Source: Lampropedia puyangensis
GTDB taxonomy: Bacteria; Pseudomonadota; Gammaproteobacteria; Burkholderiales; Burkholderiaceae_C
Length of the DNA stretch: 64,000 nucleotides
Direction of reading: 5' to 3'
Assembly: GCF_004833285.1 (NCBI RefSeq)
Contig: NZ_STFG01000012.1
Coordinates: forward strand, 1 to 64,000
Shown: positions 24,706-34,889 of the stretch, piece by piece
Numbering within the stretch: position 1 is the stretch's first letter
Layout of the letters: each line of letters starts with the position of its first letter
Made by a program: the position numbers and the translations under genes
The notes under the pieces: model-generated
Told to the model about the DNA's origin: nothing
Seen by the model: only the letters and a program-made list of their open reading frames with translations
Databases searched by the model: none

Positions 24706-25521
24706 TCAGTGTTGGCAGCGGGCACAGTAGTAGGTGCTGCGCTGCCCTTGCACTATGTGTTTGATGGGCGTTTGGCATGCGCGACAAGGTTGGCCAGCGC
24801 GGCCGTAGACTTGGGCGCTGAGTTGAAAGTGCCCGTGTGAGCCATCGACTGCGACGAAGTCGCGCAGGCTGCTGCCGCCTTTGGCTACCGCTTCACCAAG
24901 TACGCTCACAATGGCAGCATGGAGTTTTACGAGGCGTTTTTTACTGATTCGACCTGCTGCCGTTTTGGGGTGAATGCCGGCCAAGAACAAAACTTCACTG
25001 GCGTAAATATTGCCAACGCCGACCACTACATCGCCAGCGAGCAATGCCTGTTTGATAGCGGTGCTACGCCCTTGGAAGCCTTTTTCAAGGGATTGTGGCG
25101 TGAAGTCAGCAGACAGGGGCTCGACACCCAAGGTACTGAGCAATTTAACAAGGTGTGGTGCTGCGGCATTTTGCGCATAAACCAAGGCGCCAAAGCGACG
25201 TGGATCGTGCAGCCGCAATACGTGGTCAGCAAATACCAAGTCTGCATGGTCATGCGGGCCGGCAGGCATGTTTTTGGGCAGAATGCGCAAGCTTCCGGAC
25301 ATGCCCAAATGCAGTGCCAGCACTGCGCCGCAGTCTAAGTCGAGTAACAGGTATTTGCCGCGCCTGCGCACATGGGTAATGGTGGCGCCGGTCAACAGGG
25401 CTGGGTCGCACCCCAAAGGCCACCGCAATGGTTTGCCCAAACGAATACCTTGTAATGTCAGGCCGGTGATGGCCGGGGCGATGCCCATGCGGGTGACTTC
25501 AACTTCGGGTAGTTCTGGCAT
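24706..25521 (-). CDS. mutM: Formamidopyrimidine-DNA glycosylase (8-oxoguanine repair)
   Basis: The 271-residue product begins MPELPEVEVTRMG, which gives the N-terminal proline nucleophile and the catalytic Glu3 after Met removal. Further landmarks are RRRGKYLLLDLD, LALHLGMSGSLRI, the helix-two-turn-helix region VVGVGNIYASEVLFLAGIHP, and the C-terminal zinc finger CRACQTP..YYCARCQ. It excises 8-oxoguanine and formamidopyrimidines from DNA. The start at 25521 is fixed by the proline requirement; longer readings are not needed. The gene is divergent from the TPR lipoprotein gene, a gene order common in Burkholderiales. Confidence 0.97.
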   Translation of the reverse strand: MPELPEVEVTRMGIAPAITGLTLQGIRLGKPLRWPLGCDPALLTGATITHVRRRGKYLLLDLDCGAVLALHLGMSGSLRILPKNMPAGPHDHADLVFADHVLRLHDPRRFGALVYAQNAAAPHLVKLLSTLGVEPLSADFTPQSLEKGFQGRSTAIKQALLAGDVVVGVGNIYASEVLFLAGIHPKTAAGRISKKRLVKLHAAIVSVLGEAVAKGGSSLRDFVAVDGSHGHFQLSAQVYGRAGQPCRACQTPIKHIVQGQRSTYYCARCQH

Positions 25522-25681
25522 ACACAGGCATTCAAATAATAAGGCTATGGAAATCTCAAGATGACCTGGTGGGAACGATTGGCATCCGTGGGGTTCAGAG
25601 GAAAATCCTTGCCTGTGTGAAGGCAAGTAATTACTGGCAGACTTGCCTGGGCACGCAGACCAATTGGATTATTATCATCAG

Positions 25682-27523
25682 ATGCAAAAAATTCACCATC
25701 GCACCTTGTTGCCCCTAAGCCTGATGGCGACATTACTGGTTTCAGGCTGTCAGGCTGCGCCAAGCCCGGCGCAGGTTCAGGCCTCAGAGGTTGCAGCCCA
25801 GGATCACGTTTCAGGCCTCACCCCTCGGGCAGCGGCCGAGAGTTTTTATGAAGCGTTGGTTGCGGAAATTCTGGTGCACGAGGGCGATGCCGGTTCGAGC
25901 TATGAATTGATGTTGCGCGCAGCACAAACACGCCAGCAAGAAGATCTGTTCAAACGCGCCATGCAGACGGCGTACATGATGGGGGATGGGAATCGTGCGT
26001 TGCGTGCAGCAAAAGCTTGGAACGAAGCGTTGCCGCAATCGCGTGATGCCAATAAGGCTGTTCTGCAGGTGTTGGTGGGGCTCAACCAGATTCCGCAATC
26101 ACAGTGGCATTTACGGCAGGAGCTGCGGTTCGCCACTGATGAGGAAATGGAGGAGAATCTGTATGCGATTCCTCTGGTCTACCAGCGTGCGCCTGACAAG
26201 GCTGTAGTGCTTCAAGTGGTTAAGGCTGCGCTTGTTGATCAACTCGCTGAGCAGTCTGTTTGGCGCGGCGATGCTTTGGCCGTGCTGGGGCGTATTGAGC
26301 TGCAAAAAGGTGATCAAGCCGCTGCATTGGAGTTGCTGCGACAAGCGTATGCGGCCAATGCGCAAGCAAGTGGCGCAGCCTTTTTGGCTTTGGAGCTGTA
26401 TGCACGAGGAGAGACACAAGCAGGAGCACTGCTGCACACTTACGCTGTCAGCGAGAAAGCCAATCCGCAGTTTCTAGTCAGTTATGCGCGTTTATTGGTC
26501 GCGCAGCAGCACGAAGACCAGGCCTTGAAGGTGCTTGAGCGCGTGACGGCTGCGCACCAAGATATGGCCGATCCGTGGTTGGCACTGGCTGCTGTGCATG
26601 TGAACAAGGGACAGTTTGCGGATGCCCGCGCGGCACTGGATGTTTTTGATCGGCTGGTGGATGGGTTGAATAACCCAGAGTTGCAGATGCGTGGTGCTGA
26701 CGAGTCGTTGGTTTTGCGTGCGCAAATGGCCGATAACGAAGGCCATTCTGATCAAGCGCAAAGTCTGCTTGAACAAGTGAGCGAGCCAACGTTGTTGATG
26801 CGAGTGCAAGTTCAGCGGGCGCAAACCAAAGCGCAGTTAGGGCAGCTTGACGAAGCCAGAGCTTTGATTCGCAGCATCCCTGCGCCTAGCGAGGAGGTTG
26901 AGCGCTTGAAGCAAAGAGCAGAGGTGCAACTATTGCGTGACGCAGGACAAACGCAAGATGCATTGGCATTGCTGGGGCAGTTGATTAAAAAAGACCCAGA
27001 CGATGATGACTTGGTCTATGAATACGCTCTGATGGCTGAGCGTTTGGGCAATGTCAAAGAAATGGAAGCGCAGTTGCGCCGCATCATCGCCCGATCCCCT
27101 GGTCATTTTCATGCGCTCAATGCTTTAGGGTATTCGTATGCAGACCGGGGAGTGCGTTTGGCCGAAGCGCGCAAGTTGATACAAAAAGCATTGTCGTTTG
27201 AGCCGAAAAATCCGTACGTGCTCGACAGCATGGGGTGGCTTGAATTCCGCTCAGGCAATCTTGAAGAAGCACGGACTACTCTGGAGCAGGCTTACGAAAT
27301 TGACCCTGATGCGGAGATTGCGGCGCATCTAGGCGAGGTGATGTGGGCGCAAGGAGAACATGAACAAGCCCGTGGGATTTGGCGGCAAGGTTTGCGAAAC
27401 AACGCCAAGAGCGAGACGTTGCGCATGACCATTGAGCGCTTGGATGGCAAAGCCAGTGTTTTGCTGCACAGCAGTCCAGCGCTTGTGGACCCCGTGCCAA
27501 AACAGCAAGGAACCGCGCCATGA
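25682..27523 (+). CDS. TPR-repeat lipoprotein
   Basis: The 613-residue protein starts MQKIHHRTLLPL and has a lipobox LLVSGC at about 16-21, so it should be lipidated and exported. The rest is helical with many tetratricopeptide repeats, for example AVLGRIELQKGDQAAALELLRQAY, WLALAAVHVNKGQFADARAALDVF and, near the C-terminus, LNALGYSYADRGVRLAEARK followed by MGWLEFRSGNLEEARTTLEQAY. The partner is unknown. It overlaps lolB by four bases (ATGA), a conserved arrangement in Burkholderiales, so it probably works at the outer membrane in step with lipoprotein delivery. Confidence 0.88.
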   Translation: MQKIHHRTLLPLSLMATLLVSGCQAAPSPAQVQASEVAAQDHVSGLTPRAAAESFYEALVAEILVHEGDAGSSYELMLRAAQTRQQEDLFKRAMQTAYMMGDGNRALRAAKAWNEALPQSRDANKAVLQVLVGLNQIPQSQWHLRQELRFATDEEMEENLYAIPLVYQRAPDKAVVLQVVKAALVDQLAEQSVWRGDALAVLGRIELQKGDQAAALELLRQAYAANAQASGAAFLALELYARGETQAGALLHTYAVSEKANPQFLVSYARLLVAQQHEDQALKVLERVTAAHQDMADPWLALAAVHVNKGQFADARAALDVFDRLVDGLNNPELQMRGADESLVLRAQMADNEGHSDQAQSLLEQVSEPTLLMRVQVQRAQTKAQLGQLDEARALIRSIPAPSEEVERLKQRAEVQLLRDAGQTQDALALLGQLIKKDPDDDDLVYEYALMAERLGNVKEMEAQLRRIIARSPGHFHALNALGYSYADRGVRLAEARKLIQKALSFEPKNPYVLDSMGWLEFRSGNLEEARTTLEQAYEIDPDAEIAAHLGEVMWAQGEHEQARGIWRQGLRNNAKSETLRMTIERLDGKASVLLHSSPALVDPVPKQQGTAP

Positions 27524-28071
27524 GCAACCAGCATGAGCCAGTGGCTGAGGCATTTCTTGAGGCGTCTAAGGGCGCAGCATTGTGGCATCGCAGGGCGTGG
27601 TGTTTGGGTGCGGCTTGGTTGCTTGCTGCATGTACAACACCTGCTATATATACACCGCAGCAAGGCTTGTGGCGAGGACGTTTGGCGCTCAATACTGAAG
27701 AAGAGCGTCCGCGCTCTTATACCGCCAGTTTTGAGCTCAAAGGAAGTCAAACGCAGGGTGAGTTGGAGGTCTATAACCCTTTGGGAAATGTCCTTGCCAA
27801 ACTGATTTGGTCATCTCAGCAAGCGATGGTGGATACGGGCTCAGAGCGTCTGGTGAGTGACTCTCTTGATGAGCTGGTAGCCCATATTTTTGGTACACCC
27901 ATTCCTGTGCAAGCCCTGTTTGCGTGGTTGCAAGGCGATGCGCAGCAGGTGGCAGGTTGGCAGTTAGATTTGTCGCGCTATAGCGAAGGGCGCATCAGTG
28001 CGTTGCGTGAGCAGCCGTTGCCGCGTACAAGCTTGCGGGTGATTTTGCAGTCGCCTGAGGATGAGGGCTGA
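27520..28071 (+). CDS. lolB: Outer-membrane lipoprotein receptor LolB
   Basis: The 183-residue product has a signal sequence ending in the lipobox WLLAAC and then the LolB beta-domain: QGLWRGRLALNT, ASFELKGSQTQGELEVYNPLGNVLAKL, and PVQALFAWLQGDAQQVAGWQLDLS. LolB takes lipoproteins from LolA and inserts them in the outer membrane. The start overlaps the TPR gene stop, and ispE starts three bases after the stop, as in most beta- and gammaproteobacteria. Identification rests on these patterns and on the ispE neighbour. Confidence 0.92.
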   Translation: MSNQHEPVAEAFLEASKGAALWHRRAWCLGAAWLLAACTTPAIYTPQQGLWRGRLALNTEEERPRSYTASFELKGSQTQGELEVYNPLGNVLAKLIWSSQQAMVDTGSERLVSDSLDELVAHIFGTPIPVQALFAWLQGDAQQVAGWQLDLSRYSEGRISALREQPLPRTSLRVILQSPEDEG

Positions 28072-28074
28072 GCA

Positions 28075-28953
28075 ATGCTTGTGCGATTGGATAACGTCTT
28101 GGCGCCAGCCAAGCTCAACTTGTTTTTGCACATCACAGGGGTTCGCGAAGATGGGTACCATTTGCTCCAATCGGCCTTTGTCATGATCGACTGGTGTGAT
28201 GTGCTGCACTTTGAAGTGCGTACGAATTCCAGTGCAATCACGCGTGAAGACATAACCCAACCATTGCCTGCAGAAGATTTGATTGTGCGTGCAGCGAGGC
28301 TTTTGCAGCAGGCCGCAGGGGTTGTTCGGGGTGTGCATATCCGCATAGAAAAAAATATTCCGGCAGAGGCTGGTTTGGGCGGAGGTTCTTCGGATGCGGC
28401 GTCCACGCTGCTCGCGTTGAATCAATTGTGGGGACTACATTGGTCGCGAGAGCAATTGCAGCAGATTGGCGTGCAATTGGGTGCAGATGTACCGTTTTTT
28501 ATTGGCGGTACGAATGCGTGGGTAGAAGGCATTGGCGAGAAATTGACGCCTTTAGTGGGGCCGTTAGCGTTACCAGATGCCCGCTTTTTGGTAATTAAAC
28601 CTCAGGCTGGGCTGTCAACAGCGCAAATTTTTTCACATCCGTTGCTGAATAAGGAATCTGCTTGTGCTAGAATTACGGACTTCGCTGCGATGCCTTATGA
28701 ATTTGGTTTAAATGCACTGCAGCGTGTAGCCGAAGTTCTCTGTCCTGAAGTTAAAAAAATTATTTATTTTTTAAAAGGGCGTAAATTACGAGCTATAATG
28801 ACCGGCTCAGGTTCTGCGGTTTTTGCAAAAATTAATAATTCGGTTTCTGGTGATGAAATTGATGCGTTAATCGTCGATATAAAAGATGTTTTTGTGGGTT
28901 CCGAAGTAAGAGTCTGTGCAGGTTTGTTTAAGCACCCTTTTGGTGGTGTGTGA
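28075..28953 (+). CDS. ispE: 4-diphosphocytidyl-2-C-methyl-D-erythritol kinase
   Basis: The 292-residue GHMP kinase has APAKLNLFLHITGVREDGYH at its start, the ATP loop AEAGLGGGSSDAASTLLALN, LGADVPFFIGGTNAWVEGIGE, and the late glycine motif AIMTGSGSAVFA. It phosphorylates CDP-methylerythritol in the non-mevalonate isoprenoid pathway. The last third is oddly AT-rich: 28741-28800 is 25% GC by count, with codons such as TTA, ATA and AAT that are rare in its neighbours, yet the frame and motifs are intact. A tRNA-Gln gene follows 36 bp later. Confidence 0.95.
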   Translation: MLVRLDNVLAPAKLNLFLHITGVREDGYHLLQSAFVMIDWCDVLHFEVRTNSSAITREDITQPLPAEDLIVRAARLLQQAAGVVRGVHIRIEKNIPAEAGLGGGSSDAASTLLALNQLWGLHWSREQLQQIGVQLGADVPFFIGGTNAWVEGIGEKLTPLVGPLALPDARFLVIKPQAGLSTAQIFSHPLLNKESACARITDFAAMPYEFGLNALQRVAEVLCPEVKKIIYFLKGRKLRAIMTGSGSAVFAKINNSVSGDEIDALIVDIKDVFVGSEVRVCAGLFKHPFGGV

Positions 28954-28989
28954 AAGTTTTTCGAATGCCAGAATTTCTGGCGTTTGTGT

Positions 28990-29066
28990 AGGGGAGTCGC
29001 CAAGCTGGTTAAGGCACCGGATTTTGATTCCGGCATGCGAAGGTTCGAATCCTTCTTCCCCTGCCA
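28990..29066 (+). tRNA. tRNA-Gln (anticodon TTG)
   Basis: The 77-nt cloverleaf has acceptor arms AGGGGAG / TTCCCCT, a D-arm, the anticodon loop TTTTGAT with anticodon TTG, the T-loop TTCGAAT and an encoded 3' CCA. A tRNA-Gln between ispE and prs is standard in Burkholderiales. Confidence 0.97.
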
Positions 29067-29079
29067 AGTTTCTTACGAT

Positions 29080-29103
29080 AACGCCGCTTTGCGGCGTTTT
29101 GTT
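29080..29103 (+). terminator. Rho-independent terminator after tRNA-Gln
   Basis: A perfect stem AACGCCGC / GCGGCGTT with loop TTT is followed by a T-rich tail. It should end the TPR-lolB-ispE-tRNA transcript. Confidence 0.85.
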
Positions 29104-29240
29104 TTGGGTGGTCTGCTCTATTTCGTTTAATCTTAGTAGACTCACTTTGTTGCTGTGTCTTCGTTTTGGATGTTGCAAGCCAGAATGGATAGACTTGGCG
29201 TAGTTTATTGTCCCGCCATCCCACGTTTAGCGGTCATCAT

Positions 29241-30203
29241 ATGAGCTCCTACCATCACCCTGACTTCATGGTGTTTACCGGCAATGCCAATCCTGGCTTG
29301 GCTGAAGAAATCGCAAAGCATTTAGGAACTGGCTTGGGGGCGGCGCAAGTTGGCCGGTTCTCTGACGGTGAAGTGACAGTCGAGATCAAGCAGAACGTGC
29401 GCGCGCGTGATGTGTTTGTGGTGCAGTCCACATGCGCGCCAACCAATGACAGCTTAATGGAATTGCTGATCATGGTTGATGCGCTCAAGCGTGCTTCTGC
29501 TGAACGTATCAGTGCGGTGATTCCTTATTTTGGGTATGCCCGCCAAGATCGTCGTCCGCGTTCGACGCGCGTGCCTATTTCGGCCAAGGTGGTGGCTAAT
29601 CTATTGCAGACAGTGGGTGTGGCCCGAGTTCTGACTATGGATTTGCATGCGGATCAGATTCAGGGATTTTTTGATATCCCTGTTGACAATATTTACGCGT
29701 CTCCCATCTTGCTCAATGACCTGAATCAGAAAAACTATGAAGATCTGATTGTGGTATCTCCTGATGTGGGTGGGGTGGTGCGTGCGCGAGCTTTGGCTAA
29801 AGAGTTGGGATGCGATTTGGCCATCATTGATAAGCGCCGTCCAAAAGCCAATGTTAGTGAAGTGATGAATGTGATCGGTGAGATCGAAGGGCGCAACTGT
29901 GTGGTGATGGATGACATGATCGACACAGCAGGCACTTTGGTTAAGGCCGCTGAGGTGTTGAAAGAGCGCGGCGCTAAGAGTGTGCATGCGTATTGCACCC
30001 ATCCTATTTTCTCTGGTCCTGCAATTGACCGCATTGCCAATGGCGACGCGTTGGATGAAGTAGTCGTTACCAATACGATTCCACTGTCTGATGCCGCCCG
30101 CAACTGCAGCAAGATTCGTCAGTTGTCCGTGGCGCCGTTGTTTGCTGAAACGATTCAGCGGATTGCGCGTGGTGATTCGGTGATGAGTTTGTTCACTGAT
30201 TAA
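29241..30203 (+). CDS. prs: Ribose-phosphate pyrophosphokinase (PRPP synthase)
   Basis: The 320-residue product has all class I PRPP synthase landmarks: [78 protein letters not shown] (flexible loop), [18 protein letters not shown] and the PRPP-binding [14 protein letters not shown]. It makes PRPP from ribose 5-phosphate and ATP for nucleotide, His and Trp synthesis. I chose the ATG at 29241 (MSSYHHPDF). It is followed by rplY, again the standard order. Confidence 0.97.
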   Translation: MSSYHHPDFMVFTGNANPGLAEEIAKHLGTGLGAAQVGRFSDGEVTVEIKQNVRARDVFVVQSTCAPTNDSLMELLIMVDALKRASAERISAVIPYFGYARQDRRPRSTRVPISAKVVANLLQTVGVARVLTMDLHADQIQGFFDIPVDNIYASPILLNDLNQKNYEDLIVVSPDVGGVVRARALAKELGCDLAIIDKRRPKANVSEVMNVIGEIEGRNCVVMDDMIDTAGTLVKAAEVLKERGAKSVHAYCTHPIFSGPAIDRIANGDALDEVVVTNTIPLSDAARNCSKIRQLSVAPLFAETIQRIARGDSVMSLFTD

Positions 30204-30223
30204 GCAACCTAAGTTTTTTATCG

Positions 30224-30242
30224 GCACGGTGTGATACCGTGC
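30224..30242 (+). other. Hairpin between prs and rplY
   Basis: A 7-bp stem GCACGGT / ACCGTGC with loop GTGAT is followed by TTTATC. The T-run is short, so it may be a weak terminator or a structure in the rplY leader. Confidence 0.4.
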
Positions 30243-30294
30243 TTTATCAACCGGAGCAGCGCTGGTCGCGGCGCGTTCCAATTAGGAGAGAACT

Positions 30295-30891
30295 ATGCAA
30301 GTTGTTGCATTTGAACGTGAAAAGCAGGGAACGGGTGCGAGCCGCCGTCTGCGTCATTCAGGCCGTACGCCAGGTATTATTTATGGTGGTACTGCCGAGC
30401 CTCAGTTGATTGAGTTGGATCACAATCCACTGTGGTTTGCGCTGCAAAAAGAAGTGTTCCATTCCAGCGTGTTGGATTTGGAAATTGGTGGCAAAGCGCA
30501 GAAAGTGTTGCTGCGTGATGTGCAATACCATCCCTACAAACAATTGGTTTTGCACGTTGACTTCCAGCGTGTTGACGAAAAAACACGTATGCACATGAAA
30601 GTGCCAGTGCATTACACCGGTGCTGAAGAGTCTCCTGCAGTGAAAACTGAGGGCCAACTCATCAACACAGTGACTACTGAAATTGATGTGACTTGCATGC
30701 CTTCTGACTTGCCAGAAGCGATTGTGGTTGATCTGAGCAAACTGGGTAAGAATGCTGTGTTGCGTTTGCGTGACATCAAATTGCCACGTGGCGTTGCTGC
30801 GCTTAAGCGTTTGTCTGCGCAAAATCCAGTGTTGGCAACTGCCACTGCGGCCCCTGCTGCTGAGGAAGCTGCAGCTCCTGCTGCTGAGTAA
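30295..30891 (+). CDS. rplY: 50S ribosomal protein L25 (Ctc/TL5 form)
   Basis: The 198-residue product starts [20 protein letters not shown], then [20 protein letters not shown], the RNA-binding L25 domain, and the C-terminal TL5/Ctc beta domain with [20 protein letters not shown] and [10 protein letters not shown]. The end is an Ala/Glu-rich tail, as in other betaproteobacterial L25 proteins. It binds 5S rRNA. AGGAGAGAAC precedes the ATG. A strong terminator follows. Confidence 0.96.
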   Translation: MQVVAFEREKQGTGASRRLRHSGRTPGIIYGGTAEPQLIELDHNPLWFALQKEVFHSSVLDLEIGGKAQKVLLRDVQYHPYKQLVLHVDFQRVDEKTRMHMKVPVHYTGAEESPAVKTEGQLINTVTTEIDVTCMPSDLPEAIVVDLSKLGKNAVLRLRDIKLPRGVAALKRLSAQNPVLATATAAPAAEEAAAPAAE

Positions 30892-30956
30892 ATATTTGAG
30901 ATCAGACATTCTGCATCGCTCAGTGGCGTAAGCTGCTCGTGGGGTGTTGAATGTTT

Positions 30957-31001
30957 CAAAACAAAAACCCGCAACATGGTATGTTGCGGGTTTTTGTTTT
31001 G
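30957..31001. terminator. Strong terminator after rplY
   Basis: A long perfect stem (CCCGCAACAT / ATGTTGCGGG, loop GGT) is extended by A-run and T-run pairing and followed by TTTTTGTTTT. Confidence 0.93.
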
Positions 31002-31177
31002 TGGATATTGGTGTTAATGCAGGGGCCGTGATTAGCGCGGCCATTTCGATTCGATGGATGTTGTGGCAGCACAGGAGTCTCTAGTTGGAGCAAAAGATTG
31101 CGTTTTGCCTTGGATTGCATGTCTGGATTTGCTGATGCAATTTGTCTCACTGTGCGAACAGGGAATGAAGGTTGACT

Positions 31178-31786
31178 ATGACGTTGAAGTTGTTGGTGGG
31201 ATTGGGCAATCCCGGGCCTGAATATGAGGCGACTAGGCACAATGCTGGTTTTTGGTGGATTGATGCAGTAGCCCGCATGTCTGGGGTCAATTTACAGCCA
31301 GAAAAAGGTTTTTTTGGAAATGTGGCCAAAGCGCGTATTGCTGGGCAAATGGTTTGGTTGGCAGAACCCATGACGTTCATGAATCGTTCAGGTCAGTGTG
31401 TGGGGGCTTTGGCCCGCTTTTATCGTATAGAGCCACATGAAATTTTGGTGGTCCATGATGAGTTGGATTTGCAGCCAGGGCAAGTCAAGTTGAAAAAGGG
31501 TGGCAGCCATGCAGGCCATAATGGACTCAAAGATATACAAGCGCAGCTGGGAAGTGCTGATTTTTGGCGCTTGAGAATTGGGGTGGGACATCCTGGCGTA
31601 AAGAGTGAGGTGATTCACTGGGTTTTACGCAAACCTGCCCGAGAGGATATGGATGCCATTGATCTGGCTAGTGCGCGTTCGATAACGGCATTGGATGACT
31701 TGGTGCAAGGAGAGATGGAGTTGGCCATGCGCAAAATCCATAGCGCAGCAATGCAAGAGAAAAAGTTCAGCAGCTTAGAAAAGTGA
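31178..31786 (+). CDS. pth: Peptidyl-tRNA hydrolase
   Basis: The 202-residue product has [20 protein letters not shown] with the catalytic His, [39 protein letters not shown] with the catalytic Asp, and [12 protein letters not shown]. It frees tRNA from peptidyl-tRNA that has dropped off ribosomes. The ATG at 31178 was preferred to a TTG two codons upstream. Its stop overlaps the GTG of the following ATPase gene. Confidence 0.97.
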   Translation: MTLKLLVGLGNPGPEYEATRHNAGFWWIDAVARMSGVNLQPEKGFFGNVAKARIAGQMVWLAEPMTFMNRSGQCVGALARFYRIEPHEILVVHDELDLQPGQVKLKKGGSHAGHNGLKDIQAQLGSADFWRLRIGVGHPGVKSEVIHWVLRKPAREDMDAIDLASARSITALDDLVQGEMELAMRKIHSAAMQEKKFSSLEK

Positions 31787-33702
31787 GTGAGCATTTGGCG
31801 CATGCCTTTGGCTCTGCCAAGTGCATTGCGAAAAGTGTCGACCTTGAATACAGCGGGGGGAGCATGGGAGCAGAAATACAGAAAGGCGCATCAATGGTTG
31901 CATCGCATGAGCAAATGTCAAACAAAGCAGCTAAAGGATTTTCCGGCAAACTCGATTGGTTGCATGTGGTGCAGTGGTTGCATGAAGACGATGTTATTTC
32001 CCCTGAAGAGGCGCAACGCACAATCGGGCGCTTTTCACGGACAGAAAGCGCGCAGAATCCCTTGGTGCGTCTAGCGGCCATTTCCTTAGTGCGTGCCGAT
32101 GGCCGAGGCACATTAAGCCTTGATGACCTGTCAGAGTTCGTTGCCAAACGGGCTGGGGTTGAGTTTTTTCTGATTGATCCACTCAAGGCTGATGTGGGGC
32201 GCATTGCTGAAGTAATGAGCGCGGCGTATGCCAGTCGCTATCAAATCTTGCCCATTAAAGTGCTGTCGCATGAGGTGGTGGTGGCAACCAGTGAGCCGTT
32301 CACCACGGACTGGATTAAAGAAATTGAGCGTCAAATCAAGCGTCCGGTGCGCTTGGTGATGGCCAATCCTCAAGAGCTCAAACGCTATATTGGCGAGTTT
32401 TATGCCTTGTCCAGTTCAGTCAGTTCTGCACAAAAAAGCGGCACCAGCAATGCCAGCTCGATGGCCAGCTTTGAGCAGTTGGTGGAGTTGGGCAAAGGCA
32501 ACAAAACACTGGATGCAAATGACCAAGGGGTTGTCCGTGTGGTGGAGTGGTTATGGCAATACGCATTTGACCAGCGCGCCAGCGACATCCACCTAGAGCC
32601 ACGACGTGAGCAAGGTGCGATTCGTTTTCGCATTGATGGTGTGTTGCATACGGTGTACCAAATGCCGATTGGTGTTCTCAATGCCATGATTGCGCGCATC
32701 AAGCTGCTTGGCCGCATTGATGTGGTGGAAAAACGGCGTCCTCAGGACGGACGTATCAAGACGCGCAATCCGGACGGGGAAGAGGTGGAAATGCGCCTGT
32801 CAACATTGCCTACGGCATTTGGCGAAAAAATGGTGATGCGAATCTTTGATCCTGGCAATGCGATCAAGAGCCTGGCTGAACTGGGTTTTTCTCCGCACGA
32901 TGGTCGGCGTTGGGAGGAGTTGATACATAAACCTCACGGTATCATTTTGGTAACCGGGCCGACGGGGTCGGGCAAAACGACGACTTTGTACTCCACACTC
33001 AAGCGTGTTGCGACTGATGAGGTCAATGTCAGTACGGTTGAGGATCCGATTGAAATGATTGAAGCGAGTTTCAATCAAACCCAGGTACAGCCTCAAATTG
33101 ATTTCAGCTTCGCGGAAGGCTTGCGTGCCTTGATGCGGCAAGATCCTGACATCATTATGGTGGGCGAAATTCGTGACTTGGAAACAGCAGAAATGGCGAT
33201 CCAGGCTGCGTTGACAGGGCATTTGGTTTTTTCAACCTTACACACCAACGATGCCCCATCAGCCGTCACGCGCTTAATGGAGCTGGGAGTGCCTGCCTAT
33301 TTGATCAATGCCACCTTGCTAGGTGTATTGGCGCAACGGTTGGTGCGTACTTTATGCACTAGCTGCAAAGAGCCTGATGATGCATTTGACGCCACAACGT
33401 TGGAGGCCGCCGTCAAACCATGGAAGATCAACCTCAATGATAAAAAAATCAGCCCATACAGACCTGTTGGTTGTGCAGATTGCCGCATGAGTGGCTACCG
33501 CGGACGTTTAGGGTTGTATGAGTTGTTAACGGTCAATGGTGAGGTACGAGAGCAGATTCATGCACAGTTGAGCCTTCCCAAATTGCGCAGAGAGGCTGCT
33601 GCTGCAGGTATGCGTCCGTTGCGCTTGTCGGGCGCGCAGCGCGTTGTTGATGGAACCACCACGCTGGAGGAGGTGTTGATGTCAACACCAGAGCCTGGCT
33701 GA
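31783..33702 (+). CDS. GspE/PulE/PilB-family secretion ATPase
   Basis: The protein (639 residues from the GTG that overlaps the pth stop; an ATG at 31864 with GGGGGGAG before it is an alternative) has the N-terminal GspE N1/N2-type domain (about 60-200) and a hexameric ATPase core: [20 protein letters not shown], Walker [14 protein letters not shown], Asp box [11 protein letters not shown], Walker [20 protein letters not shown] and the His box [19 protein letters not shown] zinc site CTSC..CADC is present. Such ATPases power pilus extension or type II secretion. No pilin, PilC or PilD gene is next to it, but pilT and pilU follow. Which machine it drives is not shown. Confidence 0.88.
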   Translation: MSEHLAHAFGSAKCIAKSVDLEYSGGSMGAEIQKGASMVASHEQMSNKAAKGFSGKLDWLHVVQWLHEDDVISPEEAQRTIGRFSRTESAQNPLVRLAAISLVRADGRGTLSLDDLSEFVAKRAGVEFFLIDPLKADVGRIAEVMSAAYASRYQILPIKVLSHEVVVATSEPFTTDWIKEIERQIKRPVRLVMANPQELKRYIGEFYALSSSVSSAQKSGTSNASSMASFEQLVELGKGNKTLDANDQGVVRVVEWLWQYAFDQRASDIHLEPRREQGAIRFRIDGVLHTVYQMPIGVLNAMIARIKLLGRIDVVEKRRPQDGRIKTRNPDGEEVEMRLSTLPTAFGEKMVMRIFDPGNAIKSLAELGFSPHDGRRWEELIHKPHGIILVTGPTGSGKTTTLYSTLKRVATDEVNVSTVEDPIEMIEASFNQTQVQPQIDFSFAEGLRALMRQDPDIIMVGEIRDLETAEMAIQAALTGHLVFSTLHTNDAPSAVTRLMELGVPAYLINATLLGVLAQRLVRTLCTSCKEPDDAFDATTLEAAVKPWKINLNDKKISPYRPVGCADCRMSGYRGRLGLYELLTVNGEVREQIHAQLSLPKLRREAAAAGMRPLRLSGAQRVVDGTTTLEEVLMSTPEPG

Positions 33703-33743
33703 GTGGGCGCAGGCCTACAAGTTCATGTTCCTTGCACCTGTAG

Positions 33744-33772
33744 TTGTTTCGCCTTGAGTGAGTCGCGATAAT
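33744..33772 (+). promoter_or_regulatory. Candidate sigma-70 promoter for pilT
   Basis: TTGTTT (33744-33749) and GATAAT (33767-33772) are 17 bp apart and lie about 50 bp before the pilT start. Confidence 0.5.
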
Positions 33773-33820
33773 ATATGTGACAGAGATATATTTTTGTAAT
33801 GAATTGATTGGAATAGAGCT

Positions 33821-34864
33821 GTGGATATCACTCAATTATTGGCATTTAGCGTAAAAAACAAAGCTTCTGACTTGCATTTGTCGGCGGGCTTGCCCCCCAT
33901 GATCCGTGTCAATGGTGATGTCCGGCGTATCAATGTGGAGCCACTAGACCATCGCGCTGTTTTTTCCATGGTGTATGACATCATGAGTGATTCGCAGCGC
34001 AAAACGTACGAAGAATTTCTCGAGGTTGATTTTTCTTTCGAGGTCGATGGCTTAGCACGGTTTCGCGTGAATGCATTCAATCAAAATCGTGGTGCAGCAG
34101 CGGTGCTACGGACAATTCCCAGCAAAGTGCTGACCCTCGAGCAGCTCAACGCCCCCAAGATTTTTGGTGATTTGGCCTTGAAACCCCGAGGTTTGGTGCT
34201 GGTGACTGGGCCAACGGGGTCAGGAAAATCGACCACGCTGGCTGCCATGATTAATCATCTCAATGAATCGGAGTATGGTCACATCCTGACGGTGGAAGAT
34301 CCCATTGAGTTTGTGCACGAATCGAAAAAATGCCTGATCAACCAGCGCGAAGTGGGCCCCATGACCCACTCTTTCACGGCAGCTTTGCGCTCAGCATTGC
34401 GTGAAGATCCGGATGCCATTTTGGTGGGCGAGTTACGTGATTTGGAAACTATTCGTCTGGCATTGACGGCCGCGGAAACGGGGCACTTGGTGTTTGGCAC
34501 ACTTCATACCTCAAGTGCCGCAAAAACCATTGACCGTGTCATCGACGTTTTTCCAGCGGAAGAGAAAGAGATGGTCCGCTCCATGTTGTCAGAGTCGTTG
34601 GAAGCAGTGATTTCTCAAACGCTGTTGAAAACCAAAGATGGCACAGGGCGTGTGGCTGCACATGAGATCATGTTAGGTACACCTGCGATCCGTAACTTGA
34701 TTCGTGAGGCGAAAGTGGCGCAGATGTATTCCACGATCCAAACGAGCCAGAGCATGGGGATGCAAACGCTGGACCAGAATTTGGTGGAGCTGGTACGACG
34801 TAATGTGGTTAGTGCAAAAGATGCACGCTACAAAGCCAAAATGCCAGAGAACTTCCCAGTTTGA
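33821..34864 (+). CDS. pilT: Type IV pilus retraction ATPase PilT
   Basis: The 347-residue product starts at a GTG (MDITQLLAFSVKNKASDLHL) and has SAGLPPMIRVNGDVRRI, Walker A GPTGSGKSTTLAAM, Asp box TVEDPIEFVH, Walker B DPDAILVGELRDLETIRLAL, the His box LVFGTLHTSSAAKTIDRVID, and the PilT-specific AIRNLIREAKVAQMYS. It depolymerises type IV pili from the inside of the cell, giving twitching and DNA uptake. Length and motifs are normal. A cyclic-nucleotide-binding gene and pilU follow on the same strand. Confidence 0.97.
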   Translation: MDITQLLAFSVKNKASDLHLSAGLPPMIRVNGDVRRINVEPLDHRAVFSMVYDIMSDSQRKTYEEFLEVDFSFEVDGLARFRVNAFNQNRGAAAVLRTIPSKVLTLEQLNAPKIFGDLALKPRGLVLVTGPTGSGKSTTLAAMINHLNESEYGHILTVEDPIEFVHESKKCLINQREVGPMTHSFTAALRSALREDPDAILVGELRDLETIRLALTAAETGHLVFGTLHTSSAAKTIDRVIDVFPAEEKEMVRSMLSESLEAVISQTLLKTKDGTGRVAAHEIMLGTPAIRNLIREAKVAQMYSTIQTSQSMGMQTLDQNLVELVRRNVVSAKDARYKAKMPENFPV

Positions 34865-34889
34865 TCAGCCTTCGCACAAGGAGTTGCCT

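Noticed and set aside
28075-28953. ispE as a pseudogene or chimera because of its AT-rich end
   Set aside because: The frame is intact to the end and the third GHMP motif is present.
28867-29224. Minus-strand frames across tRNA-Gln (GEEGFEPSHAGIKIR type)
   Set aside because: Antisense translation of a tRNA; a common annotation artefact.
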